From Mannheimia cairinae (GTDB lineage: Bacteria; Pseudomonadota; Gammaproteobacteria; Enterobacterales; Pasteurellaceae): a stretch of DNA of 64,000 bases. The stretch covers positions 62,001 to 126,000 of the forward strand of contig NZ_JAQSJE010000002.1 of the NCBI RefSeq assembly GCF_028649535.1, written 5' to 3'. A program made the position numbers and the translations under genes. Below are positions 27,680-36,363 of the stretch, one piece after another (position 1 is the first letter of the stretch; each line of letters begins with the position of its first letter). The notes beneath the pieces were generated by a model that had not been told where the DNA came from, made no database searches, and worked only from the letters and a program-made list of their open reading frames with translations.

Positions 27680-27937
27680 ATGGCAACTAAAAAAGCTGGT
27701 GGTTCAACTCGTAACGGTCGTGATTCTGAAGCTAAACGCCTTGGTGTTAAACGTTTCGGTGGCGAATCTGTATTAGCAGGTAGCATCATTGTTCGTCAAC
27801 GTGGTACTAAATTCCACGCAGGTTCAAACGTAGGTATGGGTAAAGACCACACTTTATTTGCAACTGCAGACGGTAAAGTTAAATTTGAAGTGAAAGGCGA
27901 GAAAAATCGCAAATATGTAAGCATTATCGCAGAATAA
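27680..27937 (+). CDS. rpmA: 50S ribosomal protein L27
   Basis: Large-subunit protein whose N-terminal tail reaches the peptidyl transferase centre. The 85 residues begin [24 protein letters not shown], the standard form without the cleaved extension of Firmicutes. [22 protein letters not shown] is the conserved core. AGAGGAG lies upstream and rplU ends 20 bases before. A strong terminator follows. obgE, often next in enterics, is not here. Confidence 0.98.
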   Translation: MATKKAGGSTRNGRDSEAKRLGVKRFGGESVLAGSIIVRQRGTKFHAGSNVGMGKDHTLFATADGKVKFEVKGEKNRKYVSIIAE

Positions 27938-27967
27938 TAGCTGACTATTTCATTTCAAAATGAATAG

Positions 27968-27996
27968 AAAAACCTCGCATTCAGCGAGGTTTTTTT
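27968..27996 (+). terminator. Terminator after rpmA
   Basis: An 11-bp stem AAAAACCTCGC / GCGAGGTTTTT (27968-27978 with 27984-27994), a 5-base loop and a continuing T-run to 27996. Confidence 0.92.
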
Positions 27997-28025
27997 GTAT
28001 CTGAATTATTCAAAATTTCTTCTAT

Positions 28026-28949
28026 ATGAATCAAAAACCTTTATTGGGCTTCTCTTTAGCCTTATTAGCCTCAATGACTTGGGCAACTCTTCCTATTGCT
28101 GCCCAACAAGTGCTCAAAGTTGTCGATGCACAAACCTTAGTTTGGTTCAGATTTGTGGTGGCGTCATTCGGATTATTACTTATTTTAGGTTGTGCAAAAC
28201 GTTTACCAAAATTGACCGCTTGTAGCAAAAAAGAGGTTGGGCTTATTGTTCTTGGTGTGTTGGGGTTATCTGCCAATTTCTTTTTGTTTGCAGAAGCGTT
28301 GAATTATGTTTCGCCAACCACTAACCAAGTTTTATGGCAACTTGCTCCCTTTTCAATGATTATACTCGGTGTATTACTGTTTAAAGAGAGATTTGGTTTT
28401 TTCCAAAAGAGTGGTTTTTTACTACTTATTATCGGTTTAATTGCGTTTTTTAATGATAAGTTTGGCGAGATCTTGAAATTAGATAAGTATGCTTTAGGAA
28501 TATTATTAAGTTCAGGGGCGAGCTTAATTTGGGTCTCTTACGGTATTGCCCAAAAACTGTTATTAAGATTATTTACCTCGCAACAGGTGCTATTAATCAT
28601 CTATATTGGTTGTGCATTCACTATGATGCCTTTTTCGACCCCTGCACAATTAGGCAATATTGAGGGCAGTTTTCTATGGGGCTGTTTTATCTATTGTTGT
28701 TTAAATACGCTGATTGGCTACGGTTCTTATGGAGAGGCTCTTAACCATTGGGATACCTCCAAAGTCAGTGTGGTTACAACAATGCTCCCTATTTTTACGA
28801 TGATCTTCTCTTTACTTGGGCATAAGTTTTACCCAGAGATCTTTGCAGACCCTGATATGAACGGAATCAGTTATGTAGGAGCATTAATCGTGGTCTGTGG
28901 TGCGATCTTAGCGATTGCTGGCGATAAGCTATTTAGACGTAGAAAATAA
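28026..28949 (+). CDS. EamA/DMT-type membrane transporter
   Basis: A 307-residue inner-membrane protein with ten hydrophobic helices in two EamA repeats, as in RhaT/YdcZ-like drug/metabolite transporters. Residues 8-28 (LALLASMTWATLPIAAQQ) and QTLVWFRFVVASFGLLLILG open the first repeat. GYGSYGEALNHWDTSKVSVVTTMLPIFT lies in the second. The ATG is close behind the rpmA terminator and has no clear ribosome-binding site, so the start is less certain. Substrate unknown. Confidence 0.85.
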   Translation: MNQKPLLGFSLALLASMTWATLPIAAQQVLKVVDAQTLVWFRFVVASFGLLLILGCAKRLPKLTACSKKEVGLIVLGVLGLSANFFLFAEALNYVSPTTNQVLWQLAPFSMIILGVLLFKERFGFFQKSGFLLLIIGLIAFFNDKFGEILKLDKYALGILLSSGASLIWVSYGIAQKLLLRLFTSQQVLLIIYIGCAFTMMPFSTPAQLGNIEGSFLWGCFIYCCLNTLIGYGSYGEALNHWDTSKVSVVTTMLPIFTMIFSLLGHKFYPEIFADPDMNGISYVGALIVVCGAILAIAGDKLFRRRK

Positions 28950-28950
28950 A

Positions 28951-28990
28951 ACAAGCGGTTGTAAATTATCAAAAATTTGCAACCGCTTGT
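28951..28990. terminator. Uptake-sequence dyad terminator
   Basis: ACAAGCGGTTG (28951-28961) and CAACCGCTTGT (28980-28990) are exact inverted copies containing the uptake core. They lie between two convergent genes, with GTAAATT / AATTTGC extending the stem. Confidence 0.75.
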
Positions 28991-28992
28991 TG

Positions 28993-29805
28993 TTAGATTA
29001 CTTTTAATGTTTCAAGAGCGTATAGAATGCCATCTTCTTCTATCGGCTTGGTAATAAAATCAGCCACCGCTTTTAATTCCTCAACACCATTGCCCATCGC
29101 AACTCCTAAACCAACGGCTGGCAACATTTCTAAATCATTAATACCGTCGCCAAATGCCATTGCACTTTCTATATCAATATTAAGTTTTTCTAGTACATCT
29201 TGAATGCCTCTGGCTTTCGAATTCTCTTTTCGCAGAATATCAACAGCATAAGGGTGCCAACGAGCTTCTTTTAAATCATCTGCAAAAATACCGCTATTTT
29301 CAACCGCTTGTTTCTGGCTTTCTGGGTAGAATAAGAGCATTTGCACAATAGCTTCTTTTTCGTGATAGAGTGGGTCGATTAAATAGTCTGGCGTAATTGG
29401 CAACACGGCTTCGTGTACGATTGGGTTAGTTTCTGAAACGGCAATCGTTTTAGGGGTTACAAAAGCATAAATAATACCTAGCTCGTTTGCTTTAGTAATA
29501 ATTCGAGTTACTTGCTCTTGGCTTAATGAATAGTCGCTAATGATCTGATCTTTATAAAAATTGTACTGACCATTAATCGTCACAAAAAGCTCAAAGCCGA
29601 TTGCTGGGTCTAAATAGGGTTTTAAAGCATTTGGAAAACAGCCGTGATTTCGCCCTGTTGCAATGGCAGGAATAATGCCTTTAGCTTTTAATCTTGGTAA
29701 AACTTGCTCGGTAACAGACTGCGGAATATAGGTTTTATGTTTGACATATAAGGTGTCGTCAATATCGAAAAAAACAATTTTGATTGGCTTTTTAGGTATT
29801 TGCAT
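28993..29805 (-). CDS. Cof-type HAD-IIB phosphatase
   Basis: A 270-residue phosphatase of the haloacid dehalogenase superfamily, Cof/YidA subgroup, probably acting on sugar phosphates or similar small metabolites. Motif I is FFDIDDTLYVKH at residues 12-23 with the nucleophile aspartate, motif II is AIATGRNHG, and motifs III-IV are KARGIQDVLEKL and MAFGDGINDLEML near residues 215-228. The C2 cap lies between motifs II and III. It is divergent from comF. The start is read from MQIPKKPIKIVFFD. Confidence 0.88.
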   Translation of the reverse strand: MQIPKKPIKIVFFDIDDTLYVKHKTYIPQSVTEQVLPRLKAKGIIPAIATGRNHGCFPNALKPYLDPAIGFELFVTINGQYNFYKDQIISDYSLSQEQVTRIITKANELGIIYAFVTPKTIAVSETNPIVHEAVLPITPDYLIDPLYHEKEAIVQMLLFYPESQKQAVENSGIFADDLKEARWHPYAVDILRKENSKARGIQDVLEKLNIDIESAMAFGDGINDLEMLPAVGLGVAMGNGVEELKAVADFITKPIEEDGILYALETLKVI

Positions 29806-29846
29806 CTACTTTTCCTTTTATTTAAAAACTATTTAGATTTTACTCC

Positions 29847-29868
29847 TTTTTCGAGTGATGTCACAAAA
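29847..29868 (+). promoter_or_regulatory. Candidate CRP-S (Sxy-dependent) competence site upstream of comF
   Basis: TTTTTCGA-GTGATG-TCACAAAA (29847-29868) fits the Pasteurellaceae CRP-S layout TTTTGCGA-N6-TCGCAAAA with two differences, one in each core. A possible -10 element GATAAT is at 29896-29901. comF belongs to the known CRP-S competence regulon. Confidence 0.6.
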
Positions 29869-29922
29869 ATACTCCAAAAAAATAGGGCTTCTTTTGATAA
29901 TCTGCAAAGAATGGAGAGAAAT

Positions 29923-30600
29923 ATGAATATATTTGGTTTTCGTTGCTTTCATTGCGATAAATTATTAAAAATTAACAATCACGGTTTTTGTAGCCACTGC
30001 CAAAAATTAATTAACAAACAAGCTTATTGCCAACATTGTGGAATGAGTTCGGTAGAATCTCGCTTATCTTGTGGTTATTGCCTACGAAATGAACCCAAAT
30101 GGCATCGATTTATACGAATCGATGAGTATAAACCACCTTTATCTCATTGGATTCATCGCTTTAAATTTCAACATCAATATTGGTTAGATCAAGCTCTTGC
30201 TCGCCAGTTATTGCTTGCGATTAAGCAGGCTCAGCGAGAACAATATCTCTTATTGCCTCAAGTAATTATGCCTGTCCCACTTTTTTGGCAACGAAACTGG
30301 CAAAGAGGCTTTAATCAAGCCGAGTTAATTGGTAGATGGCTTTCTAAATGGCTACAAATCCCATTAGATAGTAAAAGTTTAATAAGAAACCGAGCAACAG
30401 TTTCACAAAGAGAATTAACCGCAACGGAACGTAGGCGAAATTTGCGTAAGGCATTTAGCTATCAGCCGACAGAAAAATATGAATGTGTGGCAATCGTTGA
30501 TGATGTAGTTACAACAGGCTCAACACTTAATGCTATTTGTTCGGAGTTATTAAAAGCAGGTGTGAAAGATATTCAAGTTTGGGCTTTAGCTCGAGCCTAA
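29923..30600 (+). CDS. comF: ComF family competence protein (phosphoribosyltransferase fold)
   Basis: Needed for DNA transformation in Haemophilus-like bacteria, probably in handling of incoming single strands. The N-terminus is cysteine-rich (CFHC, CSHC, CQHCG, CGYC within the first 60 residues) and should bind zinc. The C-terminal half is a type I phosphoribosyltransferase fold with the PRPP motif VAIVDDVVTTGSTLNAI near residue 190 and the MPVPLFWQRNWQRGFNQAELI segment typical of ComF. I start at the ATG at 29923 (225 residues), which has GGAG six bases upstream. An earlier in-frame ATG at 29911 overlaps that site. Confidence 0.9.
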   Translation: MNIFGFRCFHCDKLLKINNHGFCSHCQKLINKQAYCQHCGMSSVESRLSCGYCLRNEPKWHRFIRIDEYKPPLSHWIHRFKFQHQYWLDQALARQLLLAIKQAQREQYLLLPQVIMPVPLFWQRNWQRGFNQAELIGRWLSKWLQIPLDSKSLIRNRATVSQRELTATERRRNLRKAFSYQPTEKYECVAIVDDVVTTGSTLNAICSELLKAGVKDIQVWALARA

Positions 30601-30722
30601 TATTTCTTAATAGTAAATAATTTATTTAATAAGTATTGGATTATCAAATATTGGTTTTTAAATTAGAATACAATCTTGAATTTATTTACATTTATTTAAC
30701 AATTTAATATTAAGGAAAGCTT

Positions 30723-31133
30723 ATGAACTCAACTTTAAACAAATTACAACCTTTTGCTCTTTTGATTGCTCGAGTGGTCGCCGGCTATATGTTTTTACTG
30801 CACGGTACCTCAAAATTCTTTGAGTTTCCAATGTCGATGACCAATGGTAATGGCAGTGTGCCACTATTCTCAATTTACGGTGCTGGCGGGATTTTAGAAA
30901 TTGTTGGCGGAATCTTCTTTATTTTAGGCCTATTTACTCGCCAAACCGCATTCTTACTTTCAGGTATGATGGCATATGCTTTTTTTATTATTCACGGTGC
31001 ACAAGGTAATGTTTTATTACCATTATTAAATGGCGGGGAGTTAGCAGGGCTATATTCTGTATTATTCTTAACTTATATTTTTATCGGTGGCGGTAAATAT
31101 TCATTAGATGCGAAATTATTTAATAAAGCATAA
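30723..31133 (+). CDS. DoxX family membrane protein
   Basis: A 136-residue inner-membrane protein of the DoxX/YphA family with four helices. Typical segments are ARVVAGYMFLLHGTSKFF (residues 17-34), GAGGILEIVGGIFFILGLFTRQTAFLLSG and AYAFFIIHGAQGN. Homologues are linked to oxidative-stress or thiol metabolism, but the role here is unknown. AAGGAAAGC precedes the ATG. It is monocistronic and ends at a long hairpin shared with dcuB. Confidence 0.85.
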   Translation: MNSTLNKLQPFALLIARVVAGYMFLLHGTSKFFEFPMSMTNGNGSVPLFSIYGAGGILEIVGGIFFILGLFTRQTAFLLSGMMAYAFFIIHGAQGNVLLPLLNGGELAGLYSVLFLTYIFIGGGKYSLDAKLFNKA

Positions 31134-31148
31134 TTGAATAAGAGAAAG

Positions 31149-31193
31149 CAAGCGGGCAGATTTTGTAAAATTTTTACCAAATCTGCCCGCTTG
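31149..31193. terminator. Long hairpin terminator between doxX and dcuB
   Basis: CAAGCGGGCAGATTT (31149-31163) pairs perfectly with AAATCTGCCCGCTTG (31179-31193). The arms contain an altered uptake core (AAGCGGGC), and the pair separates convergent genes. Confidence 0.75.
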
Positions 31194-31209
31194 TGTTTTC
31201 TGTAAATAA

Positions 31210-32544
31210 TTAGATTAAAATATTTGCGACAGTAATACCTACTGCACAAGCAGTGACAACACCGACTAAACCTGGTGCCATAAAGCTGTGGTTGAAGTAG
31301 AATTTACCAATTTTAGTTGTGCCTGTTACGTCAAAGTTTACAGTTGCAATATCTGACGGATAATTCGGAATAAAGAAATAACCGTAGGTTGCAGGCATTA
31401 AACCGATTAATAATGGTGCCGGTAAGCCCATTGCGATACCAACAGGTAACATCATTTTTGCGGTAACCGCTTGGCTATTTACTACTACAGAAACGGCAAA
31501 GAGTGCAAAAGCAAATGTCCAAGGGTAAGCTCTTACCATTTCTGTTACGCCCTCTTTAAATGCTGGCATTGCATGAGTAAAGTAAGTATCACTCATCCAA
31601 GCAATACCAAAAATTGCAATAGTTGCCACCATACCTGATTTGAATACGATACCATTCGGTACTTTTTTCGGATCAGTTTTGGTTAAAATTAAGATTAAAC
31701 CACCAAAGGTAAGCATCACGATTTGGATGATTTGGTCCATACCTGCTACTTTACCGTTGCTTGCAAGCGTTGGTTTAATTGATGGCACCATCGCAATGAT
31801 AACAATAGTGGCAATGGCTGCTAAGAATAGATAAACAGAGTTTTTTGCACTTGCTGGAAGCTCTTCATTTAAAGAGGTTGCACTGGTTTCTTCAATTTGT
31901 TTGCGTAACTCAGGATCTTGCATACGACGTTGATATTCTGGGTCATTTTCTAGCTCTTTACCACGACGTAAGCTAAATAAAGACATCGCAATTACACCAC
32001 AGAATGTTGCGGTAATAGTAACACCAACTACATTTAATAAAGTTACACCTTCAAAGCCAGGTAGTTTTACAATTTCTGTCAAATAGTAAGCGACCGCTGC
32101 TGAAAGCGGGCTACCTGTAATCCCCAGTTGTGAGGCAACAGATGCGGCAGCCATTGGACGCTCTGGGCGAATTTTGTTTTTTACGGCAATATCGCCGATA
32201 ATTGGCATAATTGAATAAACAGAATGCCCAGTACCTAGCATTAACGTCATCGTATAGGTAACTAATGGGCCAAGAAAGGTAATGCGTTTTGGATTGCTAC
32301 GTAAAATACGTTCTGCAATTTGTAGCATAAATTTTAAGCCACCTGCGGCTTCAAGAATTGAAGCACAAGTAACTACAGCTAAAATTACTAGCATCACACT
32401 AATTGGTGGAGCGGATAATGGCATACCTAAGAAGAACACTTCAACAAATAAGCCGATCCCTGACACAACCCCTAAGCCGATGCCACCGAAGCGACTCCCC
32501 GCATATAAAAATGCTAATAAAAGCAAAAATTCTGCATAAAGCAT
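31210..32544 (-). CDS. dcuB: Anaerobic C4-dicarboxylate transporter (Dcu family)
   Basis: Exchanges fumarate or malate for succinate during fumarate respiration. The 444-residue protein has about twelve helices. MLYAEFLLLLAFLYAGSRFGGIGLG opens it, and TMTLMLGTGHSVYSIMPIIGDIA and ASVASQLGITGSPLSAAVAYYLTE are diagnostic of Dcu transporters. GAGG precedes the start. An FNR box lies about 40 bases before the predicted transcription start, fitting anaerobic induction. The DcuB rather than DcuA assignment rests on the closest resemblance I recall and on the FNR site. Confidence 0.9.
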   Translation of the reverse strand: MLYAEFLLLLAFLYAGSRFGGIGLGVVSGIGLFVEVFFLGMPLSAPPISVMLVILAVVTCASILEAAGGLKFMLQIAERILRSNPKRITFLGPLVTYTMTLMLGTGHSVYSIMPIIGDIAVKNKIRPERPMAAASVASQLGITGSPLSAAVAYYLTEIVKLPGFEGVTLLNVVGVTITATFCGVIAMSLFSLRRGKELENDPEYQRRMQDPELRKQIEETSATSLNEELPASAKNSVYLFLAAIATIVIIAMVPSIKPTLASNGKVAGMDQIIQIVMLTFGGLILILTKTDPKKVPNGIVFKSGMVATIAIFGIAWMSDTYFTHAMPAFKEGVTEMVRAYPWTFAFALFAVSVVVNSQAVTAKMMLPVGIAMGLPAPLLIGLMPATYGYFFIPNYPSDIATVNFDVTGTTKIGKFYFNHSFMAPGLVGVVTACAVGITVANILI

Positions 32545-32585
32545 AATAACCTCAAATAAAAATTAAAAAATAATAACTAGGTGTA

Positions 32586-32627
32586 AGTTTACCTCTAGCT
32601 ATTTTTTAATACTTTGAAATAAATCAA
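32586..32627 (-). promoter_or_regulatory. FNR site and -10 element of dcuB
   Basis: TTGAA-ATAA-ATCAA (32614-32627) differs from the FNR consensus TTGAT-N4-ATCAA at one base. A minus-strand TAAACT at 32591-32586 lies 32 bases from its centre, which places FNR near -40.5 as at class II activated promoters. Confidence 0.65.
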
Positions 32628-32776
32628 AAATAACTAACTCTAAAGAGTGAGTTTGAAAATAATATAAAATAATCCACTTTTAATAAAGAGATTATTTTGC
32701 ACTAATGTAAATAAGCTTTGCTTGAAAGTAATCGATTGCGTTGATAGAATTCATTAGTAAATCGTTAGAGGTATCA

Positions 32777-33616
32777 ATGCAGATATATGATTATGCTTTA
32801 GTGAATGTTTTCGCTGAAAGCCATTTTGGAGGAAATCCATTAGCAGTTTTTTATGAGGCTGATGGATTGAATAATGATGAAATGCAATTAATTGCTCGGC
32901 AATTTAACCTTTCTGAAGTGGTTTTTATTCAAGAATCAACAAGTAAACAAGCGGTCAAAAAATTAAAAATTTTTACACCTGATTATGAAATGCCTTTTGC
33001 TGGGCATCCAACCATTGGCGCAGCATTTGTACTACATTCCCAATTTAATTTCCCTTCTGAATATCTCTTACAAACGAATGCAGGCATAGCTGAGATTTAT
33101 CATCAGCAAGATATAACGACTCTTGCTTTGAAAAATGGGGTAACTCTCCAAAATACTTCTATAAGCATTAATGAATGTGCGGAGATGTTAGGGCTAAAAC
33201 CTGCTGATATTGCTTCTCAACCTTGCTTTGTAAATACTGGGGTTGAGCAACTATTAGTTGAGTTATCTTCCGAACAAGCGGTTAAAAATTGTAAAATAAA
33301 TGCAAATTTACCGACTGAAAAAATATTCTTAAAAGATAGCTTATATGTTTGGCATAGGGTAGGAAATAAGATAAAAGCACGCTTGTTTTTTGAATCGCAG
33401 GGAGCGATCGTTGAAGACCCTGGTACAGGTTCGGCAGCTGCAAATTTAGGCGGTTGGCATATCGCTCATCAACAAACACCACTTAAGTTTACAATTTCAC
33501 AAGGGACAGAAATTCAAAGACCAAATCAGTTATTTTTAGGTGTAGATGAGCAAAAAACTATTTTTGTTGGTGGCAAAGTCATTCAAGTAGGAAAAGGCGA
33601 ATTTTATTTACCTTAA
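32777..33616 (+). CDS. PhzF family isomerase-like protein
   Basis: A 279-residue protein of the PhzF/YddE fold, two similar domains related to diaminopimelate epimerase. AESHFGGNPLAVF near the N-terminus and MPFAGHPTIGAAFVL near residue 75 are the first-domain motifs. EDPGTGSAAANLGGW near residue 215 is the second-domain counterpart. The conserved glutamate used by PhzF is found in NLSEVVFIQ near residue 45. The ATG at 32777 has AGAGG upstream, unlike the earlier in-frame ATG at 32741. Physiological substrate unknown; a role in phenazine synthesis is not implied. Confidence 0.88.
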   Translation: MQIYDYALVNVFAESHFGGNPLAVFYEADGLNNDEMQLIARQFNLSEVVFIQESTSKQAVKKLKIFTPDYEMPFAGHPTIGAAFVLHSQFNFPSEYLLQTNAGIAEIYHQQDITTLALKNGVTLQNTSISINECAEMLGLKPADIASQPCFVNTGVEQLLVELSSEQAVKNCKINANLPTEKIFLKDSLYVWHRVGNKIKARLFFESQGAIVEDPGTGSAAANLGGWHIAHQQTPLKFTISQGTEIQRPNQLFLGVDEQKTIFVGGKVIQVGKGEFYLP

Positions 33617-33620
33617 ATGG

Positions 33621-33659
33621 TTTGAATTTTTATGCAAAAATATAGCATAATAAATCAGT
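33621..33659 (+). promoter_or_regulatory. Tandem ARG boxes over the argF promoter
   Basis: Two 18-base boxes (33621-33638 with core TGAAT-TTTT-ATGCA; 33642-33659 with core AGCAT-AATA-AATCA) are separated by exactly 3 bases, the classical ArgR arrangement. The boxes overlap a TTGAAT-18-CATAAT promoter (33622-33651). Confidence 0.55.
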
Positions 33660-33681
33660 TTTAATTTACAGGAGTAGCACA

Positions 33682-34686
33682 ATGGCATTTAATTTAAAAA
33701 ACAGACACTTATTAAGTTTAGTGAATCATACCGAGCGTGAGATTCGCTTTTTATTAGACTTAGCTCGTGATTTAAAACGTGCTAAATATGCAGGCACAGA
33801 GCAACAAACGCTAAAAGGCAAAAACATTGCCTTAATTTTTGAAAAAACCTCGACTCGTACTCGCTGTGCCTTTGAAGTTGCTGCGCACGATCAAGGTGCT
33901 CACGTTACTTATATCGATCCAACTTCTTCACAAATTGGGCATAAAGAATCAATGAAGGATACCGCTCGTGTGCTTGGCAGAATGTACGATGCTATTCAAT
34001 ATCGTGGGTTTAAACAATCGGTTGTACAAGAACTTGCGGATTATGCGGGGGTGCCGGTGTTTAACGGCTTAACCGATGAATTCCACCCAACTCAAATGTT
34101 AGCCGATGTTTTAACAATGATTGAAAATTGTGAAAAACCATTAAGCCAAATTAGCTATGTTTATATTGGCGATGCACGTAATAATATGGGTAACTCTCTG
34201 TTATTAATTGGTGCGAAATTAGGAATGGATGTACGTATTTGTGCTCCAAAAGCCTTATTACCTGAAGATTCATTAGTAGAAATGTGCCAAAAATTTGCAA
34301 CAGAATCTGGTGCAAGAATTACGGTTACAGAAGATATTGATACTGCTATAAAAGGTGTTGATTTTGTGCATACGGATGTTTGGGTTTCAATGGGCGAACC
34401 ATTAGACAGCTGGGGTGAGCGTATTGATTTATTAATGCCTTATCGTGTAACACCTGAATTAATGCAACGTACAGGTAATCCAAAAGTGAAATTTATGCAC
34501 TGTTTGCCAGCATTCCATAATTGTGAAACGAAAGTCGGCAAAGAAATTGCAGAAAAATATCCTGCTTTAGTAAACGGAATTGAAGTAACAGAAGAAGTAT
34601 TTGAATCTCCGGCAAATGTGGCTTTTGAGCAGGCTGAGAATCGAATGCACACGATTAAAGCTGTGATGGTGGCGAGTTTAGCGTAA
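33682..34686 (+). CDS. argF: Ornithine carbamoyltransferase
   Basis: Makes citrulline from ornithine and carbamoyl phosphate. The 334-residue protein has the carbamoyl-phosphate loop [14 protein letters not shown] (residues 52-65), the [14 protein letters not shown] segment near 135-148, the ornithine-binding DVWVSMGEP, and the HCLPAFH motif near residue 272. CAGGAGTAG precedes the ATG. No arcA or arcC lies next to it. With the ArgR-like boxes upstream this favours a biosynthetic role, although Haemophilus homologues are sometimes called arcB. A strong terminator follows. Confidence 0.93.
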   Translation: MAFNLKNRHLLSLVNHTEREIRFLLDLARDLKRAKYAGTEQQTLKGKNIALIFEKTSTRTRCAFEVAAHDQGAHVTYIDPTSSQIGHKESMKDTARVLGRMYDAIQYRGFKQSVVQELADYAGVPVFNGLTDEFHPTQMLADVLTMIENCEKPLSQISYVYIGDARNNMGNSLLLIGAKLGMDVRICAPKALLPEDSLVEMCQKFATESGARITVTEDIDTAIKGVDFVHTDVWVSMGEPLDSWGERIDLLMPYRVTPELMQRTGNPKVKFMHCLPAFHNCETKVGKEIAEKYPALVNGIEVTEEVFESPANVAFEQAENRMHTIKAVMVASLA

Positions 34687-34694
34687 TAAGTATT

Positions 34695-34738
34695 TGTGCC
34701 TTATTCAAAAATGAAGTAATTGAATAAGGCACATTTTT
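34695..34738 (+). terminator. Terminator after argF
   Basis: A 13-bp perfect stem (TGTGCCTTATTCA at 34695-34707 with TGAATAAGGCACA at 34721-34733) followed by TTTTT. Confidence 0.92.
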
Positions 34739-34740
34739 GA

Positions 34741-36093
34741 TTAGTTATTTGCTTGTGCTAGTTTTTTCTTTTCTAAGCGTAATACACCTAAATGAGTCAT
34801 ATAACAGCAGAAAATACAACCAACTACCGCAAAGAGTAAGAGGTAGAAACCTGCATCCCAACCAAAGCGTTCAGCAAGAATACCGAATAACGCAGTACCA
34901 GAGAAACTACCTAAAATATAGCTTAATAAGCCACGAAGCCCAGTTGCAGAACCTGCTGCAAATGAAGGAACTAGTTCAATGGTTTGAAGTGAAGATAAGA
35001 ACATTGGCACATAAATTAAGCAACCGATAATACCTGCACCGATTGTAACAGTTAGAAGATCTTGTCCGCCCCAATATGCAAACATTGCTGCACCTACTCC
35101 CACCAATGTAATCATTGCAAGTGGCATACGGCGTCCTCTAAAGTATGTATCTGTTAGCCAGCCTGCTAATAGTGTTGAAGGAATTGCCGCCCATTCAAAA
35201 ATTGCAAATGCAGCTGCCATTTGTCCTTTTGAGAACCCTTTAGTTTCTAGCAAGTAAAGTGGTAGCCAAGTTAATACACCAAAGCGGATCATATAAGTAA
35301 ATACATCAATAAATGATACAAACCAAACATTAATATCTTTCATAATGTAGTCACGGAAAATTTCCCAAGTTGTTAAGTTAATATTTTCATTTTTAGTAAC
35401 AACAAGTTCTTCTTTTTCATTTTTTAAGATTTGGCTTATTGGCGATAAACCTTCATTATATGTACGGCCTTTACCAAAGATATAAACAATAATGGCAACG
35501 ACTACAGCAATAACAGTTGGCACAATAAAATGTGCAGCTTGCCAGTGTTCTTGCCCTAACCAAGCAATGCTTGCACCAGCAATAGGAGCGACTAAGCCAC
35601 CGCCAACATTATGTGAAATATTAAAGGTTGCAGTTGTAATACCGCGAGATTTACGAGGGAACCAGTTAGCTAAAATAATATATGCAGGGCCTGCTCCCAT
35701 ACCTTGGAAAATACCATTAAGTAAGCATAAGAATAAGAAAGCCCAAAATGAAGCACTAAATCCCATCATTAGGTTTACGGCAGCCGACATTACCAACCCA
35801 AAAATCATAAAGTGTTTAGGGTTTGATTTATCGGCCAAAGCAGACATAAAGCCTTTACTTAAACCATAAACAACTAACATACTACCTGAAATAAATCCAA
35901 TATCTTTTTTAGTAAAACCGAATTCACTAATTAATTCAGGAGAGGAAAGTAAAAAGTTGTTTCGCAAAATGTAATAGGCAACATAGCCTAGAAAAATACC
36001 AAAGAGAGCGTGCCATCTTAGGCGATTATAATGCTCTAATTGTTCCGAGTCTGGAACAATTTTTCCTTGTTTTGAAGCTAAGAAAGAAATCAT
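34741..36093 (-). CDS. pgtP: Phosphoglycerate transporter (OPA family MFS)
   Basis: Imports phosphoglycerates and phosphoenolpyruvate in exchange for phosphate. The 450-residue organophosphate:phosphate antiporter has twelve helices. FLGYVAYYILRNNFLLSSP at residues 34-52, GIFQGMGAGPAYIILANWFPRKSRG near 125-150 and NISHNVGGGLVAPI are family marks. It resembles Salmonella PgtP more than GlpT or UhpT. The divergent genes are a PgtC-, PgtB- and PgtA-like set, which makes the assignment firm. Expression is likely controlled by that regulatory trio. Confidence 0.9.
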   Translation of the reverse strand: MISFLASKQGKIVPDSEQLEHYNRLRWHALFGIFLGYVAYYILRNNFLLSSPELISEFGFTKKDIGFISGSMLVVYGLSKGFMSALADKSNPKHFMIFGLVMSAAVNLMMGFSASFWAFLFLCLLNGIFQGMGAGPAYIILANWFPRKSRGITTATFNISHNVGGGLVAPIAGASIAWLGQEHWQAAHFIVPTVIAVVVAIIVYIFGKGRTYNEGLSPISQILKNEKEELVVTKNENINLTTWEIFRDYIMKDINVWFVSFIDVFTYMIRFGVLTWLPLYLLETKGFSKGQMAAAFAIFEWAAIPSTLLAGWLTDTYFRGRRMPLAMITLVGVGAAMFAYWGGQDLLTVTIGAGIIGCLIYVPMFLSSLQTIELVPSFAAGSATGLRGLLSYILGSFSGTALFGILAERFGWDAGFYLLLFAVVGCIFCCYMTHLGVLRLEKKKLAQANN

Positions 36094-36347
36094 AGTTAAA
36101 GCCCTTATTAGAAAAGATAAATAGTGATGTTTTATTTCTTATTTAAGAAATTAGTATGTATGGTAATATGTAGAAGGCAAAAGGCAAGATGTTGATTTTT
36201 AAGTTAAAATTGACTTTTTTAGTCTTTTTTATGTGTCATTATTGACTCAATATAAGGCTTTTTGTTTAGATGTGAAATGATCGTCTTAAAATTGGAATAA
36301 AATTAACTGATTTGTGAAATTTAGGTTGAGAAAAAATTTTTTAAATT

Positions 36348-36363
36348 CGTGATCTAAATCACA
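36348..36363. promoter_or_regulatory. CRP-like palindrome just before pgtC
   Basis: CGTGA-TCTAAA-TCACA differs from the CRP consensus TGTGA-N6-TCACA at one base. It lies only 15 bases before the preferred pgtC ATG, and about 255 bases from the pgtP start, so any effect may be repression of pgtC or long-range action. Confidence 0.45.

Noticed and set aside
34741-36093. GlpT or UhpT as identity of the MFS transporter
   Set aside because: The divergent PgtC/PgtB/PgtA-like set and the closer sequence resemblance support PgtP.
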